From NCBI GenBank assembly GCA_964503085.1, contig CAZCYQ010000023.1, positions 1 to 48,793 of the forward strand: a stretch of DNA of 48,793 nt. Direction: 5' to 3'. Under the pieces are notes generated by a model. That model made no database searches, was not told where the DNA came from, and saw nothing but the letters and a program-made list of their open reading frames with translations. Within the stretch, counting starts at the first letter, position 1; the number at the start of each line of letters is the position of its first letter. A program made the translations under genes and the position numbers. The stretch is from Bin80 sp964503085 (GTDB lineage: Bacteria > Bacteroidota > Rhodothermia > Rhodothermales > Bin80). Positions 18,009 through 27,443 of this stretch are shown here, piece by piece.

Positions 18009-19309
18009 CTGCCAAAGAGAGTATGCCTAAACTGATGGACAAACGTGCGGAAGACCGTTTTCTGGCAGCCTATGAACGGGCCCAGTCCTTGAATGGCACC
18101 ACAGATGCACTTTCGAACCTATCAAGGAAGGCGATCGATCGCTTTGTGCAAACCGGCTTTCCTGGACGGAAGAATGAGTCCTGGAAGTACACTAATGTGA
18201 CACCGGTAATCAACCGCCCCTACCAGGTAGCTGGCACGAGAAAGGCCACCGCCAAGGGTATTGAAGCGTTGGACGCATATGTTGTGGTGCTCGTTAATGG
18301 CTGCTTTGCACCAGAACAATCAACTCTTGACGAACTCCCGTTGGGGGTCTCAATTGAGAGTCTTTCCGCTGTAGCTGAGCATGATATTGTTCAGACGCAC
18401 CTAGGTAGTTATGCTGATTATGCTCAGGAGCCTTTTACAGCACTGAACACTGCCTTTGTAAAAGACGGAGCTGTCGTGACCATTGCACCTGGGGTTACAC
18501 TTGATAAGCCGGTGCATATTATTCATGTGGTTTCGAATGATCAGCCAACGCTTCTCCAGCCAAGAACGCTGATTCATGTAGCCGACGGGGCCTCAGTGCA
18601 GATTCTCCATTCGACCGAATTCGCGGATCCGGTCTCTTTATTGATCAACGCAGTAACTGAGATTCGTGTCGGAAGTAGTGCCAATGTTGACTACCTGGAC
18701 CTGCAAGTGGGAATACCACAAATGAGCCGTGTTACCAACCTGAGTGTTTATCAGGATGCCAACAGCAAATTCCACAGCGGTGTGTATACATTTGGAGGAG
18801 AATTGGTACGCAACAATCTGTCGATATTGCCCGATGCGGAAAACTGCGAAAGTCTGCTTAATGGACTTTTTGTGGCACGTGGACGCTCCCATGTGGACAA
18901 CAACACGCTCGTTGATCACGCCAAGCCCAACTGTTTCAGCTCAGAATATTACAAGGGCATTCTGGATGATCGTGCGATCGGAGTTTTTAACGGCAAAGTT
19001 CTCGTCCGTGAGGATGCGCAATTGACGAACGCTTACCAGACAAACCGAAGCATTGTGCTTTCTGATACAGCACGAATGTATTCAAAACCGGCACTGGAAA
19101 TTTATGCCGACGATGTTAAATGCTCGCATGGAGCGACTACTGGTCAGTTGGATAAAGACGGGTTATTTTACCTCCGCTCACGTGGAATTCGGGAAAAGGA
19201 AGCCCGCCGCCTCATGCTGACCTCATTCGCCGGCGAAATCATCGAAAAAGCGCCCATTGCTGCCTTGCATGGTGTGCTCTACGACCATGTGGAGCGCATG
19301 CTGCGTTGA
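18005..19309 (+). CDS. sufD: Fe-S cluster assembly protein SufD
   Basis: SufD is a paralogue of SufB that pairs with it in the SufBC2D scaffold and helps bring in iron. The 434 residues contain the N-terminal segment FPGRKNESWKYTN, typical of SufD, and the C-terminal block LEIYADDVKCSHGATTGQLD, whose histidine corresponds to the functionally important one of E. coli SufD. The start overlaps the sufC stop, and the sufS-sufE gene begins 17 bases after the sufD stop. Confidence 0.97.
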   Translation: MTAKESMPKLMDKRAEDRFLAAYERAQSLNGTTDALSNLSRKAIDRFVQTGFPGRKNESWKYTNVTPVINRPYQVAGTRKATAKGIEALDAYVVVLVNGCFAPEQSTLDELPLGVSIESLSAVAEHDIVQTHLGSYADYAQEPFTALNTAFVKDGAVVTIAPGVTLDKPVHIIHVVSNDQPTLLQPRTLIHVADGASVQILHSTEFADPVSLLINAVTEIRVGSSANVDYLDLQVGIPQMSRVTNLSVYQDANSKFHSGVYTFGGELVRNNLSILPDAENCESLLNGLFVARGRSHVDNNTLVDHAKPNCFSSEYYKGILDDRAIGVFNGKVLVREDAQLTNAYQTNRSIVLSDTARMYSKPALEIYADDVKCSHGATTGQLDKDGLFYLRSRGIREKEARRLMLTSFAGEIIEKAPIAALHGVLYDHVERMLR

Positions 19310-19326
19310 CGCGGGCGCTCCGCGCA

Positions 19327-21039
19327 ATGTCAGACCTTACTGCGATAAGTGACACCCGTATTCGGGCAGATTTTCCGACTCTTCGGCAGGAAGTGTATGG
19401 GCATCCATTGGTTTATTTGGACAGCGCAGCTTCTTCGCTCAAACCACAATGTGTAATTGACTGTTTGGCGAACTACTACACCAATGAACACAGCAACGTG
19501 CACCGTGGTGTACACTATTTGAGTCAGCGCGCCACCGAACGTTACGAGACCTCCCGACAACGCCTGGCAAAATTTGTTGGATCACCAAGTGAGCGTTCTA
19601 TTGTCTTCACACGTGGTACTACCGAGGCGATTAATCTTGTTGCATCCGTCCTTGGGGACAAGTACATCCGGCGGGGAGATGAAATCCTGACCACGGTCAT
19701 GGAGCATCATTCCAATCTGGTGCCCTGGCAATTGCTTGCACAGAAAAGCGGAGCACGATTGCGTGTGTCAAATGTGCTACCCGACGGAACGCTGGACCTG
19801 GATGCATTTGTAGACCAGATGAATGACCGCACGCGCCTTGTCACGCTGGGACACGTTTCAAACAGCCTCGGAACCCTTAACCCTGTGGAGCAGGTCATTG
19901 AAGAGGCCCATAGAAGGGGCATCACGGTTCTTCTTGACGGTGCACAGGGGCTCCCTCATCTGCCGCTGAACATGGAGGCATTGAACTGTGACTTTTATTG
20001 TGCAAGCAGCCATAAGGCCTATGGTCCAACAGGAATTGGCTTCCTGTATGGCAGAGAAACAATCCTGGAAGAACTGTCTCCCTGGCACGGCGGTGGAGAC
20101 ATGATTGAAGAAGTGCATCGCACATCTTCGACCTGGGCAGATATCCCTCACAAATTTGAGGCAGGTACTCCCAACATTGCCGGTGTCCTTGGCATGGCGG
20201 CAGCAATTGACTACATTGACAGCATTGGCATTGAATCTCTTCGAATAAGAGAAAAAACGCTCCTGCAATACGCCCACCTACAGGTCAGTACGGTGCCCGG
20301 CCTGAGGATTGTCGGTACGAGTCCAGAAAAGGTCGGTGTACTTAGTTTCCTTTTGGAGGGCAAGCATCCCTACGATGTGGGGTACGCTTTGGACCAAGCA
20401 GGCATCGCCGTGCGCACAGGCCATCACTGCACAATGCCTTTGATGAAGCACCTGGGAATTCCAGGCACCGTCAGAGCCTCTCTCGGAGCTTACAATACTA
20501 GGCAAGACATAGACAGGCTTGTGACCCGACTCAAGGAAATTGTCGCTGGGCCTCTTACCCGCACAGGGCCGACGACCTCCGAGGCCCCTTCCTGCGAGAA
20601 TGATGAACCGTCTAATGAGGAGACTATCCAAAGTCGTAAATCAGCCATACTTGAAGACATGGAGCTGTTCGACGATGCTGACGGACGAAGAGAGTATTTG
20701 ATTGAACTCGGCGAAGATCTGCCGTCAATGAAGGCCTCGCTCAAAACCGAAGCTAACCGGATTCATGGATGTCTGGCAATGGTCTGGCTACACAGTACAG
20801 TACGTAATGGCCGTATATATTTTGAGGCGGACAGTGACGCATTGATTACGCGTGGAATGATTGCGCTACTGATCCGTCTAACGAACGGCCAACCGCCTCG
20901 GAGCATTCTCGAGACAGATCTGATGGCGCTTATTCATGATGTGGGCCTGCCAAGTCTTATAACTGCCCGCCGAAAAAATGGATTGAATCACATGCTTGAG
21001 CGTATTCAGAAAGAAGCATTGCTGGCCGAAACAACATGA
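19327..21039 (+). CDS. sufS: SufS cysteine desulfurase fused to SufE sulfur acceptor
   Basis: Residues 1-about 405 are a class V PLP-dependent cysteine desulfurase: Lys230 in ASSHKAYGPTGIGF binds PLP, and Cys368 in RTGHHCTMP carries the persulfide. After a linker of about 35 polar residues, residues about 440-570 form a SufE domain with NRIHGCLAMVWL, where Cys482 matches the acceptor Cys51 of E. coli SufE. The fusion would hand sulfur from SufS to SufE within one chain. I start at the ATG at 19327 (570 residues); a TTG at 19306 overlapping the sufD stop would add seven. The frame is continuous through the junction, and the 3' end overlaps the next gene. Confidence 0.96.
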   Translation: MSDLTAISDTRIRADFPTLRQEVYGHPLVYLDSAASSLKPQCVIDCLANYYTNEHSNVHRGVHYLSQRATERYETSRQRLAKFVGSPSERSIVFTRGTTEAINLVASVLGDKYIRRGDEILTTVMEHHSNLVPWQLLAQKSGARLRVSNVLPDGTLDLDAFVDQMNDRTRLVTLGHVSNSLGTLNPVEQVIEEAHRRGITVLLDGAQGLPHLPLNMEALNCDFYCASSHKAYGPTGIGFLYGRETILEELSPWHGGGDMIEEVHRTSSTWADIPHKFEAGTPNIAGVLGMAAAIDYIDSIGIESLRIREKTLLQYAHLQVSTVPGLRIVGTSPEKVGVLSFLLEGKHPYDVGYALDQAGIAVRTGHHCTMPLMKHLGIPGTVRASLGAYNTRQDIDRLVTRLKEIVAGPLTRTGPTTSEAPSCENDEPSNEETIQSRKSAILEDMELFDDADGRREYLIELGEDLPSMKASLKTEANRIHGCLAMVWLHSTVRNGRIYFEADSDALITRGMIALLIRLTNGQPPRSILETDLMALIHDVGLPSLITARRKNGLNHMLERIQKEALLAETT

Positions 21040-21371
21040 ACTGCGAAGTTATTGATAATGCCAAAACTGCCGGACTGGCCGACGAGGTCATCGCATCCAT
21101 CCGGCAGGTCTACGACCCGGAAATTCCAGTCAACGTGTACGATCTGGGGCTCATCTACAAGGTCCGACTAGATGAGGACGACCGTGCATTCATAACAATG
21201 ACATTGACAACCCCCAACTGTCCGGTCGCAGACAGTCTACCCAGTCAGGTGGAATCTGTGGTGATGCTTACCGAAGGAGTTACCGACGCTCGTGTCGAGC
21301 TAACTTTCGACCCCCCTTTCACCATTGACATGATGAGCGATGAGGCCAGACTGGAACTCGGTTTCATGTAG
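21036..21371 (+). CDS. sufT: SufT-like DUF59 (MIP18 family) protein
   Basis: The 111-residue product is a DUF59/MIP18 domain protein: VIASIRQVYDPEIPVNVYDLGLIY near the N terminus, the motif LTTPNCPVADSLP with the conserved cysteine, and the ending DPPFTIDMMSDEARLELG. In other bacteria SufT helps mature iron-sulfur proteins. Its start overlaps the stop of the sufS-sufE gene (ATGA), making it the last gene of the SUF operon. The name follows from family and context. Confidence 0.93.
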   Translation: MNCEVIDNAKTAGLADEVIASIRQVYDPEIPVNVYDLGLIYKVRLDEDDRAFITMTLTTPNCPVADSLPSQVESVVMLTEGVTDARVELTFDPPFTIDMMSDEARLELGFM

Positions 21372-21427
21372 CTCGCATGAAATTGGAATTTTCTAACTTG
21401 TGGACGTCCTGAGCATCGTGTATCTCT

Positions 21428-23674
21428 ATGAATACTGTGTCGAAGTGTTGTGTGTTATTGAGTCTGGCGCTATGCCTCTTCTCCGTTCCGAAGACAGAAG
21501 CACAAACCGCGACCGTCCGCGGGTTCGTGACCGATGCATCAGATGGACAGGCGCTCCAAGGTGTTAACGTTGCATTGCGCGATGCTACCGGAAATCTGCG
21601 CGGGGATATAGCTGACGATGATGGTTTCTTCATTGTTGTTCGTCTGCAGCCGGGACGTTGGTTCCTGCGGGCCTCCTTCATCGGCTACGAGACGTTCACC
21701 GATACACTTGATCTCGCTGAAGATCAGACGGCTAGACTCACGATTGCGCTAAATCCCGGGATTGAAATGGAAGCGCTTGTTGTTGAGGCGGAACGCGATG
21801 GAGGAGCTATGGTCGCAGCCGGAGTACAGACCATCCGACCGGCGGACGTTGATCTTGTTCCTACCCCAGATGTTTCGGGGGACTTGGTCTCATACCTCTC
21901 CGCCATGCCTGGGGTGGTTTCCATTGGGGATCGTGGAGGGCAGGTCTTTATCCGTGGTGGGGAACCCTCTCATAATCTTTCGCTTCTGGACGGGATGTAT
22001 ATCTATCAACCCTTTCATATACTCGGCTTCTACTCAGCTTTCTCGTCCGACATACTGCGTAATGCCGACATTCATGCCGGAGCATTCAGCAGTAAATATT
22101 CTGGTCGCATGTCCTCCGTCATTGATGTGCATACGCGGAATGGAAACCTTCAGGAATCACGCAGAACATTCTCTTTGGCGCCTTTCGTCAGTATGGGAAT
22201 ACTGGAAGGGCCGGTCAAACGGGGACGTATGTCGTATTTGTTTTCAGGGCGCGCCTCAACGATTGAACGCGTTGCCTCCAGTTACATCAGCCAACCGGTC
22301 CCCTATACATTTGGAGATTTCTTTGGAAAGGTTCACTGGATCATCAGTGATAGCCATCAGGCCTCAATCAGTGCCATACATACCTACGATCGTGGAACTT
22401 TGGACACCGTCAATGAGGAGAGCGATGAAATCCGCTGGAACAACACCGCTTATGGAGCACGTTGGCTAGTAGCCCCGCCAAGCCTGCCAATGCTTGGAGA
22501 GGTGCTCTTTTCCGTATCAATCTTAAATATGGAGCGAGGGCCTCGCGATGAACCAGTACGCTCCAGCGACATTGAGGGGTTCAACCTGACGGTGAACCTG
22601 ACCAATTATGGTCGCCGCACGAACGTGGACTGGGGATTTTATTTGAGAGCGCCGAGGCTGGACGCCCGCCTAGATGGACTGTTTCAGAATCTGGACTTTA
22701 CAAGTGACCGGATCCTCTCGACAGGAGCATACTTTGAACCGGAGATCACCTTTACCCCCAGCCTTAAGGGACGTTTTGGGCTTATTGCGGAATTCCTTGG
22801 TGACCAGGGATTTCACTTTGAACCGCGTGCACGTGTGCTGTATGAATTAGGCGGACACCAGTTAAGCTTGGCCGGAGGACTTTACCGTCAGGAAATGGTC
22901 GGCCTGAACGACCGCAGGGATGCGACCAATGTTTTCACGGCATGGACCGGCTCACCGACAGGAAGTCTTCCCAACTCGATCCATGCTTTGTTCGGATACA
23001 GCACCTCCCTGCGTCCGGGAATGAACGTGTCCGCCGAACTTTTCTACAAGAAATTCTCCAGTTTATTTGTATCAGAATGGACTGCATTCCCCCGGTTCAC
23101 AACACGCCTGCAGGAGGCATCTGGGCGCGCAATGGGGCTGGATCTAAGGATGGAGCTTCGAGGAACCAGTTTCTATGGCTTTGTCAACTACGGCCTCTCT
23201 TCGGTAGAATACAATGCTATGCAGGAATCATTGCCTGTCTGGTTCGGCTCTGACGAGGTCAGATATCGACCCCCGCACGATCGCAGGCATCAGGTAAATG
23301 TGCTTGCAAGCTTTACATGGAGGAAATTTGATATGAGCGCACGCTGGAATTTCGGGAGTGGCCTACCCTACAGTCAGATCCGAGGCTTTGATGGTTTTGT
23401 GCTCCTGGATGGTCCTGTAGATGTATCTACCGAACCAGGTATGGCCCGTGTAATTTACGACCGACCGTATGAGGGCATTTTGCCAAGTTATCATCGCCTG
23501 GACCTTTCAGTTGATCGCGTTTTTCAATACCGTGACGACTCGTTCATCACCATACAGGCCGGCGTGATCAATGTCTACAACAAAAGCAATCTTTTCTCGC
23601 TGGACATCTTCACGGCTGAGCGTAATAACCAGTTGCCAATCATCCCGACTGCGGGCATAAAGTTTGAGTTTTAA
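21428..23674 (+). CDS. TonB-dependent receptor with regulatory-like N-terminal domain (copy 1)
   Basis: The 748-residue outer-membrane protein has a signal peptide (ending TEAQ), a carboxypeptidase-like regulatory domain (about 27-115, TVRGFVTDASDGQALQGVNV), a plug (about 130-235, with GQVFIRGGEPSHNLSLLDGM) and a C-terminal barrel ending in the aromatic KFEF. Such receptors import large or scarce substrates using TonB energy. A DUF4249 lipoprotein gene overlaps its end by one base (TAATG at 23672). The pair is paralogous to 38859-42006. It starts 56 bases after sufT, so it may be read from the SUF transcript, though its role appears unrelated. Substrate unknown. Confidence 0.93.
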   Translation: MNTVSKCCVLLSLALCLFSVPKTEAQTATVRGFVTDASDGQALQGVNVALRDATGNLRGDIADDDGFFIVVRLQPGRWFLRASFIGYETFTDTLDLAEDQTARLTIALNPGIEMEALVVEAERDGGAMVAAGVQTIRPADVDLVPTPDVSGDLVSYLSAMPGVVSIGDRGGQVFIRGGEPSHNLSLLDGMYIYQPFHILGFYSAFSSDILRNADIHAGAFSSKYSGRMSSVIDVHTRNGNLQESRRTFSLAPFVSMGILEGPVKRGRMSYLFSGRASTIERVASSYISQPVPYTFGDFFGKVHWIISDSHQASISAIHTYDRGTLDTVNEESDEIRWNNTAYGARWLVAPPSLPMLGEVLFSVSILNMERGPRDEPVRSSDIEGFNLTVNLTNYGRRTNVDWGFYLRAPRLDARLDGLFQNLDFTSDRILSTGAYFEPEITFTPSLKGRFGLIAEFLGDQGFHFEPRARVLYELGGHQLSLAGGLYRQEMVGLNDRRDATNVFTAWTGSPTGSLPNSIHALFGYSTSLRPGMNVSAELFYKKFSSLFVSEWTAFPRFTTRLQEASGRAMGLDLRMELRGTSFYGFVNYGLSSVEYNAMQESLPVWFGSDEVRYRPPHDRRHQVNVLASFTWRKFDMSARWNFGSGLPYSQIRGFDGFVLLDGPVDVSTEPGMARVIYDRPYEGILPSYHRLDLSVDRVFQYRDDSFITIQAGVINVYNKSNLFSLDIFTAERNNQLPIIPTAGIKFEF

Positions 23675-24657
23675 TGCGTAGGATTCACTTACTCCGTACT
23701 GCTGCGCTGCTGCTTGCTGTATCGTTCCTGACCAGTTGCGATCAAACCATTGATCCGATAATCGGCGAAGACAGACCCTTCACAATCTGGGGTTACCTGG
23801 ATGCGCACGCCGATACGCAGCGGGTCCGTGTATTTTCGATTGAGGAACGTCTGGGCATTGATCGTGGCGGCCCAATTGATGCTGCGGTAACCTCAACCAA
23901 CCTGACAACAGGGGAAGCACGTACATGGACTGACCGCGAGATCACGTACAGTGACAGCAGTGTAGGCCACGTGTTTGAGGCAGCGTTCCGAGCCCAATAC
24001 GAAGAACGTTACCGGCTAAGTGTGCGACGTTCTGATGGTGCTGAATCAAGTGCCGAAGTGACGATCCCCCCACCTGTTAAAGTAGAACTTACCGATGAGC
24101 GTAATCGTGTCATCGTTCCTATCCAGATTCACGGCAAGCCGCCAAAGTTGGTAAATGCGTCTGTTATATACGATGCGATCACCCTACCACCTGCGAATCC
24201 TTGGCCACCTGGATCAACCACTCCACCTGCGGTCCGTCTGCCCGTAAAGGTCTCGTACTCGGGAAAAGAAGAACCTACCGACAATGGTTGGCTCTACGAG
24301 CTTAATTTGCGTGACGATTTCGCTATTGTTCAAGAAGAATTTGAACTGAGTTGCCTCTCCCCGGACCATATTGCATTGCGCCGCATCTACTTTCAATTCC
24401 TGGCAGCAGATGAACAATGGGCTCCCCCCAATGACTCATTTGACCCTAATCTTTTGATCGAGCCTGGCACATTCTCGAACGTGGAGAATGGCTATGGTTT
24501 CTTTGGAGGTGGCTACACGGTCTCAACCCATTGGGTACCAACGGAGATTATTCTACGCAACATTGGCTACCGCACCGCAGGACCATGTCCGCTTTCACCA
24601 CAAAACACCCCTGATTGCCAGTTGCCGCCGGAGCCATGCCTTGACCGGGACGGGTAA
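23674..24657 (+). CDS. DUF4249 lipoprotein, partner of receptor copy 1
   Basis: The 327-residue product has a lipoprotein signal ending LTSC (Cys22) and a DUF4249 domain, with PFTIWGYLDAHADTQRVRVF near the start, then beta strands and a late GTFSNVENGYGFFGGGY block. DUF4249 proteins of Bacteroidota are encoded beside TonB-dependent receptors and are thought to sit on the receptor, though this is not proven. The start codon shares one base with the receptor's stop. The C-terminal tail is rich in Cys and Pro (CPLSPQNTPDCQLPPEPC), absent from the second copy, and may form disulfides. Confidence 0.9.
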   Translation: MRRIHLLRTAALLLAVSFLTSCDQTIDPIIGEDRPFTIWGYLDAHADTQRVRVFSIEERLGIDRGGPIDAAVTSTNLTTGEARTWTDREITYSDSSVGHVFEAAFRAQYEERYRLSVRRSDGAESSAEVTIPPPVKVELTDERNRVIVPIQIHGKPPKLVNASVIYDAITLPPANPWPPGSTTPPAVRLPVKVSYSGKEEPTDNGWLYELNLRDDFAIVQEEFELSCLSPDHIALRRIYFQFLAADEQWAPPNDSFDPNLLIEPGTFSNVENGYGFFGGGYTVSTHWVPTEIILRNIGYRTAGPCPLSPQNTPDCQLPPEPCLDRDG

Positions 24658-24701
24658 GACGAATCTAGACTCCGACACCGCGACTACCTAATCACCTCAC
24701 C

Positions 24702-25274
24702 TTACTCAACGATATCCAAGCGCTCCAGTACCTCCGGCGGACAACCTGTCCACTCTTGAACATAAACATTTCCAGAGTACTGCAGATCTTCAACCCCCAT
24801 CCTGCTTGACCAGAAACCAGACGCTACCAAGTCCCTGAATCGGTTGAAAAAGGCTACACCCGCACTTAATTCCGGGGCGGCCTTGGACGGCCAGGCAATC
24901 ATGTCAAGTATCTGCTCGCGCTGTTCCCGGTCTGCCTCCACGAACGGGGTTCCATGTTGCTTGCGACAATAAGCATCCAGCCAAGCCAGACCACCCCGAA
25001 TGGGTACCTGGAGTTCTTCCTGATCACCCACATTGAAATCAATGAACTCAACCACTCCAGCTTCCGAGGCACTTCCACTACGATCATCCGCAGGAATAAT
25101 CATGTCCGCCAGTACCGTGATCGTAGCTATCTCGTGCTCATTGAAAAAAGTAGCCTCCGCATCTTTTTCAGTTTCCTGAAGAGCTATACCCTCAACCGGA
25201 GCGCTGGCAACAGGGATCCCCGACAAAATGGACGCGGATGCCATCAGTTTTATGGATTGACGTCGATCCATCAA
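24702..25274 (-). CDS. Gluconate 2-dehydrogenase subunit 3 family protein
   Basis: The 190-residue product begins with a Tat-like leader (DRRQSIKLM followed by a hydrophobic stretch to about residue 30). The remainder matches the small subunit of membrane-bound gluconate 2-dehydrogenase-type enzymes: ITVLADMIIPADDRSGSASEAGV and a C-terminal aromatic and charged region. In these systems the subunit carries or helps export the GMC flavoprotein. Its ATG overlaps the final stop of the GMC frame (ATGA at 25271-25274), which argues that the two were expressed together. If the GMC gene is truncated as written, this partner may have lost its function or coupling. Confidence 0.9.
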   Translation of the reverse strand: MMDRRQSIKLMASASILSGIPVASAPVEGIALQETEKDAEATFFNEHEIATITVLADMIIPADDRSGSASEAGVVEFIDFNVGDQEELQVPIRGGLAWLDAYCRKQHGTPFVEADREQREQILDMIAWPSKAAPELSAGVAFFNRFRDLVASGFWSSRMGVEDLQYSGNVYVQEWTGCPPEVLERLDIVE

Positions 25275-26998
25275 AGATTTCCTCGCTTGCGTTCTTGAAT
25301 AATGTACTCACTGGTGCGCCAAGACAGGGCCAATATGGTCCAGGTGATGTTCTTGTGGGCTTGCGAAACAAGCGGTCCGCCATCCGCGACAAAAACATTC
25401 TTGGCATCGTGTGCCTGACACCACTTGTTTAGCACACTGGTACGGGGATCATGGCCCATGCGTGTCGTCCCCCCTTCATGAATAATCCGACCTGGAGGCA
25501 GAATTCCATAACCCTCCTCCCTTTAGGGCATGGAATTCGTCGGTTCACCGCCCATAGCGTAGATGATACTGCGCATGGTCTCCTGCATATGCTTTACCTG
25601 CGCATATTCCTGATCGCTCCACGTCACATCAAACTGCAGAACAGGTATGCCGTACTGATCAACCTGATGTGGATCAATCGTACAGCGATTATCACGCCGT
25701 GCAATCATTTCTCCACGACCACTGAGCCCTATTACCGCACCGTACAGCCGCCTGTAGTCTTCTTTGAGCTGGACTCCGTAACCTCCACCACCCTGTGGAC
25801 GTGGCGTTCCATCGGCGTTCCTGTGATTCATTCGCTGTATTTCCCCCAAAAACCCATACGCCGGCATTTGCCTTCCTCCCCAGGGCTCAATGTGATATCC
25901 CCTCGCGAATTCAAGCTTTTCGTCCTCCAGCCACCACGGCACATAGACATGCATGCCACCTACCCCATCTTCATTGTGAGGAAGATTGTTGAACAACGCA
26001 GGCACAATTCCCATCACGGAAGTACCCGTAGAATCGGTCACGTACCGTCCAACGCAATCGGAGGAATTCGCAAGTCCATTTGGATGGCGGGTACTGCGTG
26101 AATTAAGCAACAGCCTGGCCGACTCACAGGCACTTGCAGCAACCACCACGATACTTGCCCGTACCTGATATTCCTGACCATCTTCCTTATTGATGTATGA
26201 CACGCCGGTGGCCAACCCGTTCTCGTCCGTCAGGATCTCACGGGCCATCGCATGTGTGATGACGGTAAGGTTATTCGTTTGCTCAGCGGGGCGGATCAAT
26301 ACTGAAGGAGAAGAAAAATTCGAGTTCGTCGAACAACCGCGTCCGCACTGCCCACAATAATGACATGCCGGGCGCCCATTGTGAGGACGAGTAAGTATGG
26401 AGAGTCTGGAAGGTATCACCGGGATATTCATCCCCCTACAGGCTTTCTGCAGAAGCTTCTCGTAGCAGCGCGGTTCCGGTGGAGGCAAGAAATGCCCATC
26501 CGGCTCATTGCGCATACCCTCCATAGAACCGAAAACCCCCACGAAATCCTCGACCTTGTCGTAGTATGGACTTATATCCTCATAGCCAATTGGCCAGTCA
26601 TCCCCCAGACCATCAATGCTGCGCCGCCTAAAGTCATCCGGCCCGAAACGTAACGAGATCCTGCCCCAATGATTTGTGCGCCCACCTAGACAACGTGCCC
26701 TGAACCAATCCCACTCAGTACCCGGGGCGTGCGTGTAGGGCTCACCTGCTATGCTCCATCCGCCCGTCGTACCATCAAATTCCCCAAACTGCTTGGTTGG
26801 AATTGCTCTACCACGCCTCGGAGAGTCATAATTCCACCTGAACATCGCACTATGTGACTCAGCATACCAGGGATGCCCCGCCTCCAGCATCACAACCTTG
26901 GCCCCCGCATCAGCTAGCACTTTGGCCGCCATCCCGCCTCCGGCACCGGAGCCAATAATGCACACATCGTAACTCCGGGGACGTAAAAGTTCAATCAT
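25271..26998 (-). pseudogene. GMC oxidoreductase interrupted by an in-frame TAA
   Basis: This is a FAD-dependent GMC-family oxidoreductase of the gluconate/fructose-dehydrogenase type, with the GSGAGG dinucleotide motif at residues 16-21. The frame stops with TAA at 25523-25525 (codon 492) after TNSMP. The same frame then continues without another stop to 25271 and encodes the missing family C terminus: HEGGTTRMG with His507, MGHDPRTSVLN, NVFVADGG and KNITWTILALS with Asn550. The catalytic His/Asn pair lies beyond the TAA, so a 491-residue product should be inactive. A recent mutation, a sequencing error or readthrough could each explain this. The total of about 575 codons equals the usual family length. 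Confidence 0.85.
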
Positions 26999-27189
26999 CG
27001 CGTGTTAAAATAATTTGCAAAATCTACAAATTAATTGCTCTCAAAGTGCACCCCATTTGAAAAACCTACGTATAAGGTCCTGTTTCTGGGTAGATCCAGA
27101 ACGAATTTCAACTTCTGGATCGAGCTAGAACCGATAGAAACTGACACCGTTCAACCAAAATTCTTAAACGTCGCAAGACACCATCATTA

Positions 27190-27402
27190 ATGCAAGATCG
27201 TGAACAAGGCACCGTAAAGTGGTTCAGTGCTGAAAAGGGGTATGGCTTTATTCAGCGTGACAACGGTGATAAAGATGTATTTGTGCACTACTCAGAAGTC
27301 AACAAGGAGGGATATAAATCACTTGATGAAGGACAACGGGTAGAGTTTGACGTAACCCGTGGCAACAAAGGGTTTCAGGCCCAAAGTGTAGACCTGCTCT
27401 AG
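27190..27402 (+). CDS. Cold-shock domain protein (CspA family)
   Basis: The 70-residue protein is a single cold-shock domain that binds single-stranded RNA and DNA. It shows GTVKWFSAEKGYGFI with RNP1 (KGYGFI, residues 16-21) and RNP2 (VFVH, residues 30-33). The gene stands alone between two leftward operons. It is preceded by about 190 bases that are richer in A+T than the flanks and also serve the divergent GMC gene; a long structured leader would be usual for this family, but I could not identify specific elements. Confidence 0.96.
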   Translation: MQDREQGTVKWFSAEKGYGFIQRDNGDKDVFVHYSEVNKEGYKSLDEGQRVEFDVTRGNKGFQAQSVDLL

Positions 27403-27443
27403 GGGTCTGCATCCTTTCCCAATGCCTGTCCGAGGAGACTCTA

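Noticed and set aside
25451..26101. 216-codon open frame on the plus strand
   Set aside because: It is antisense to the GMC oxidoreductase, whose protein sequence is conserved in family motifs on the minus strand.
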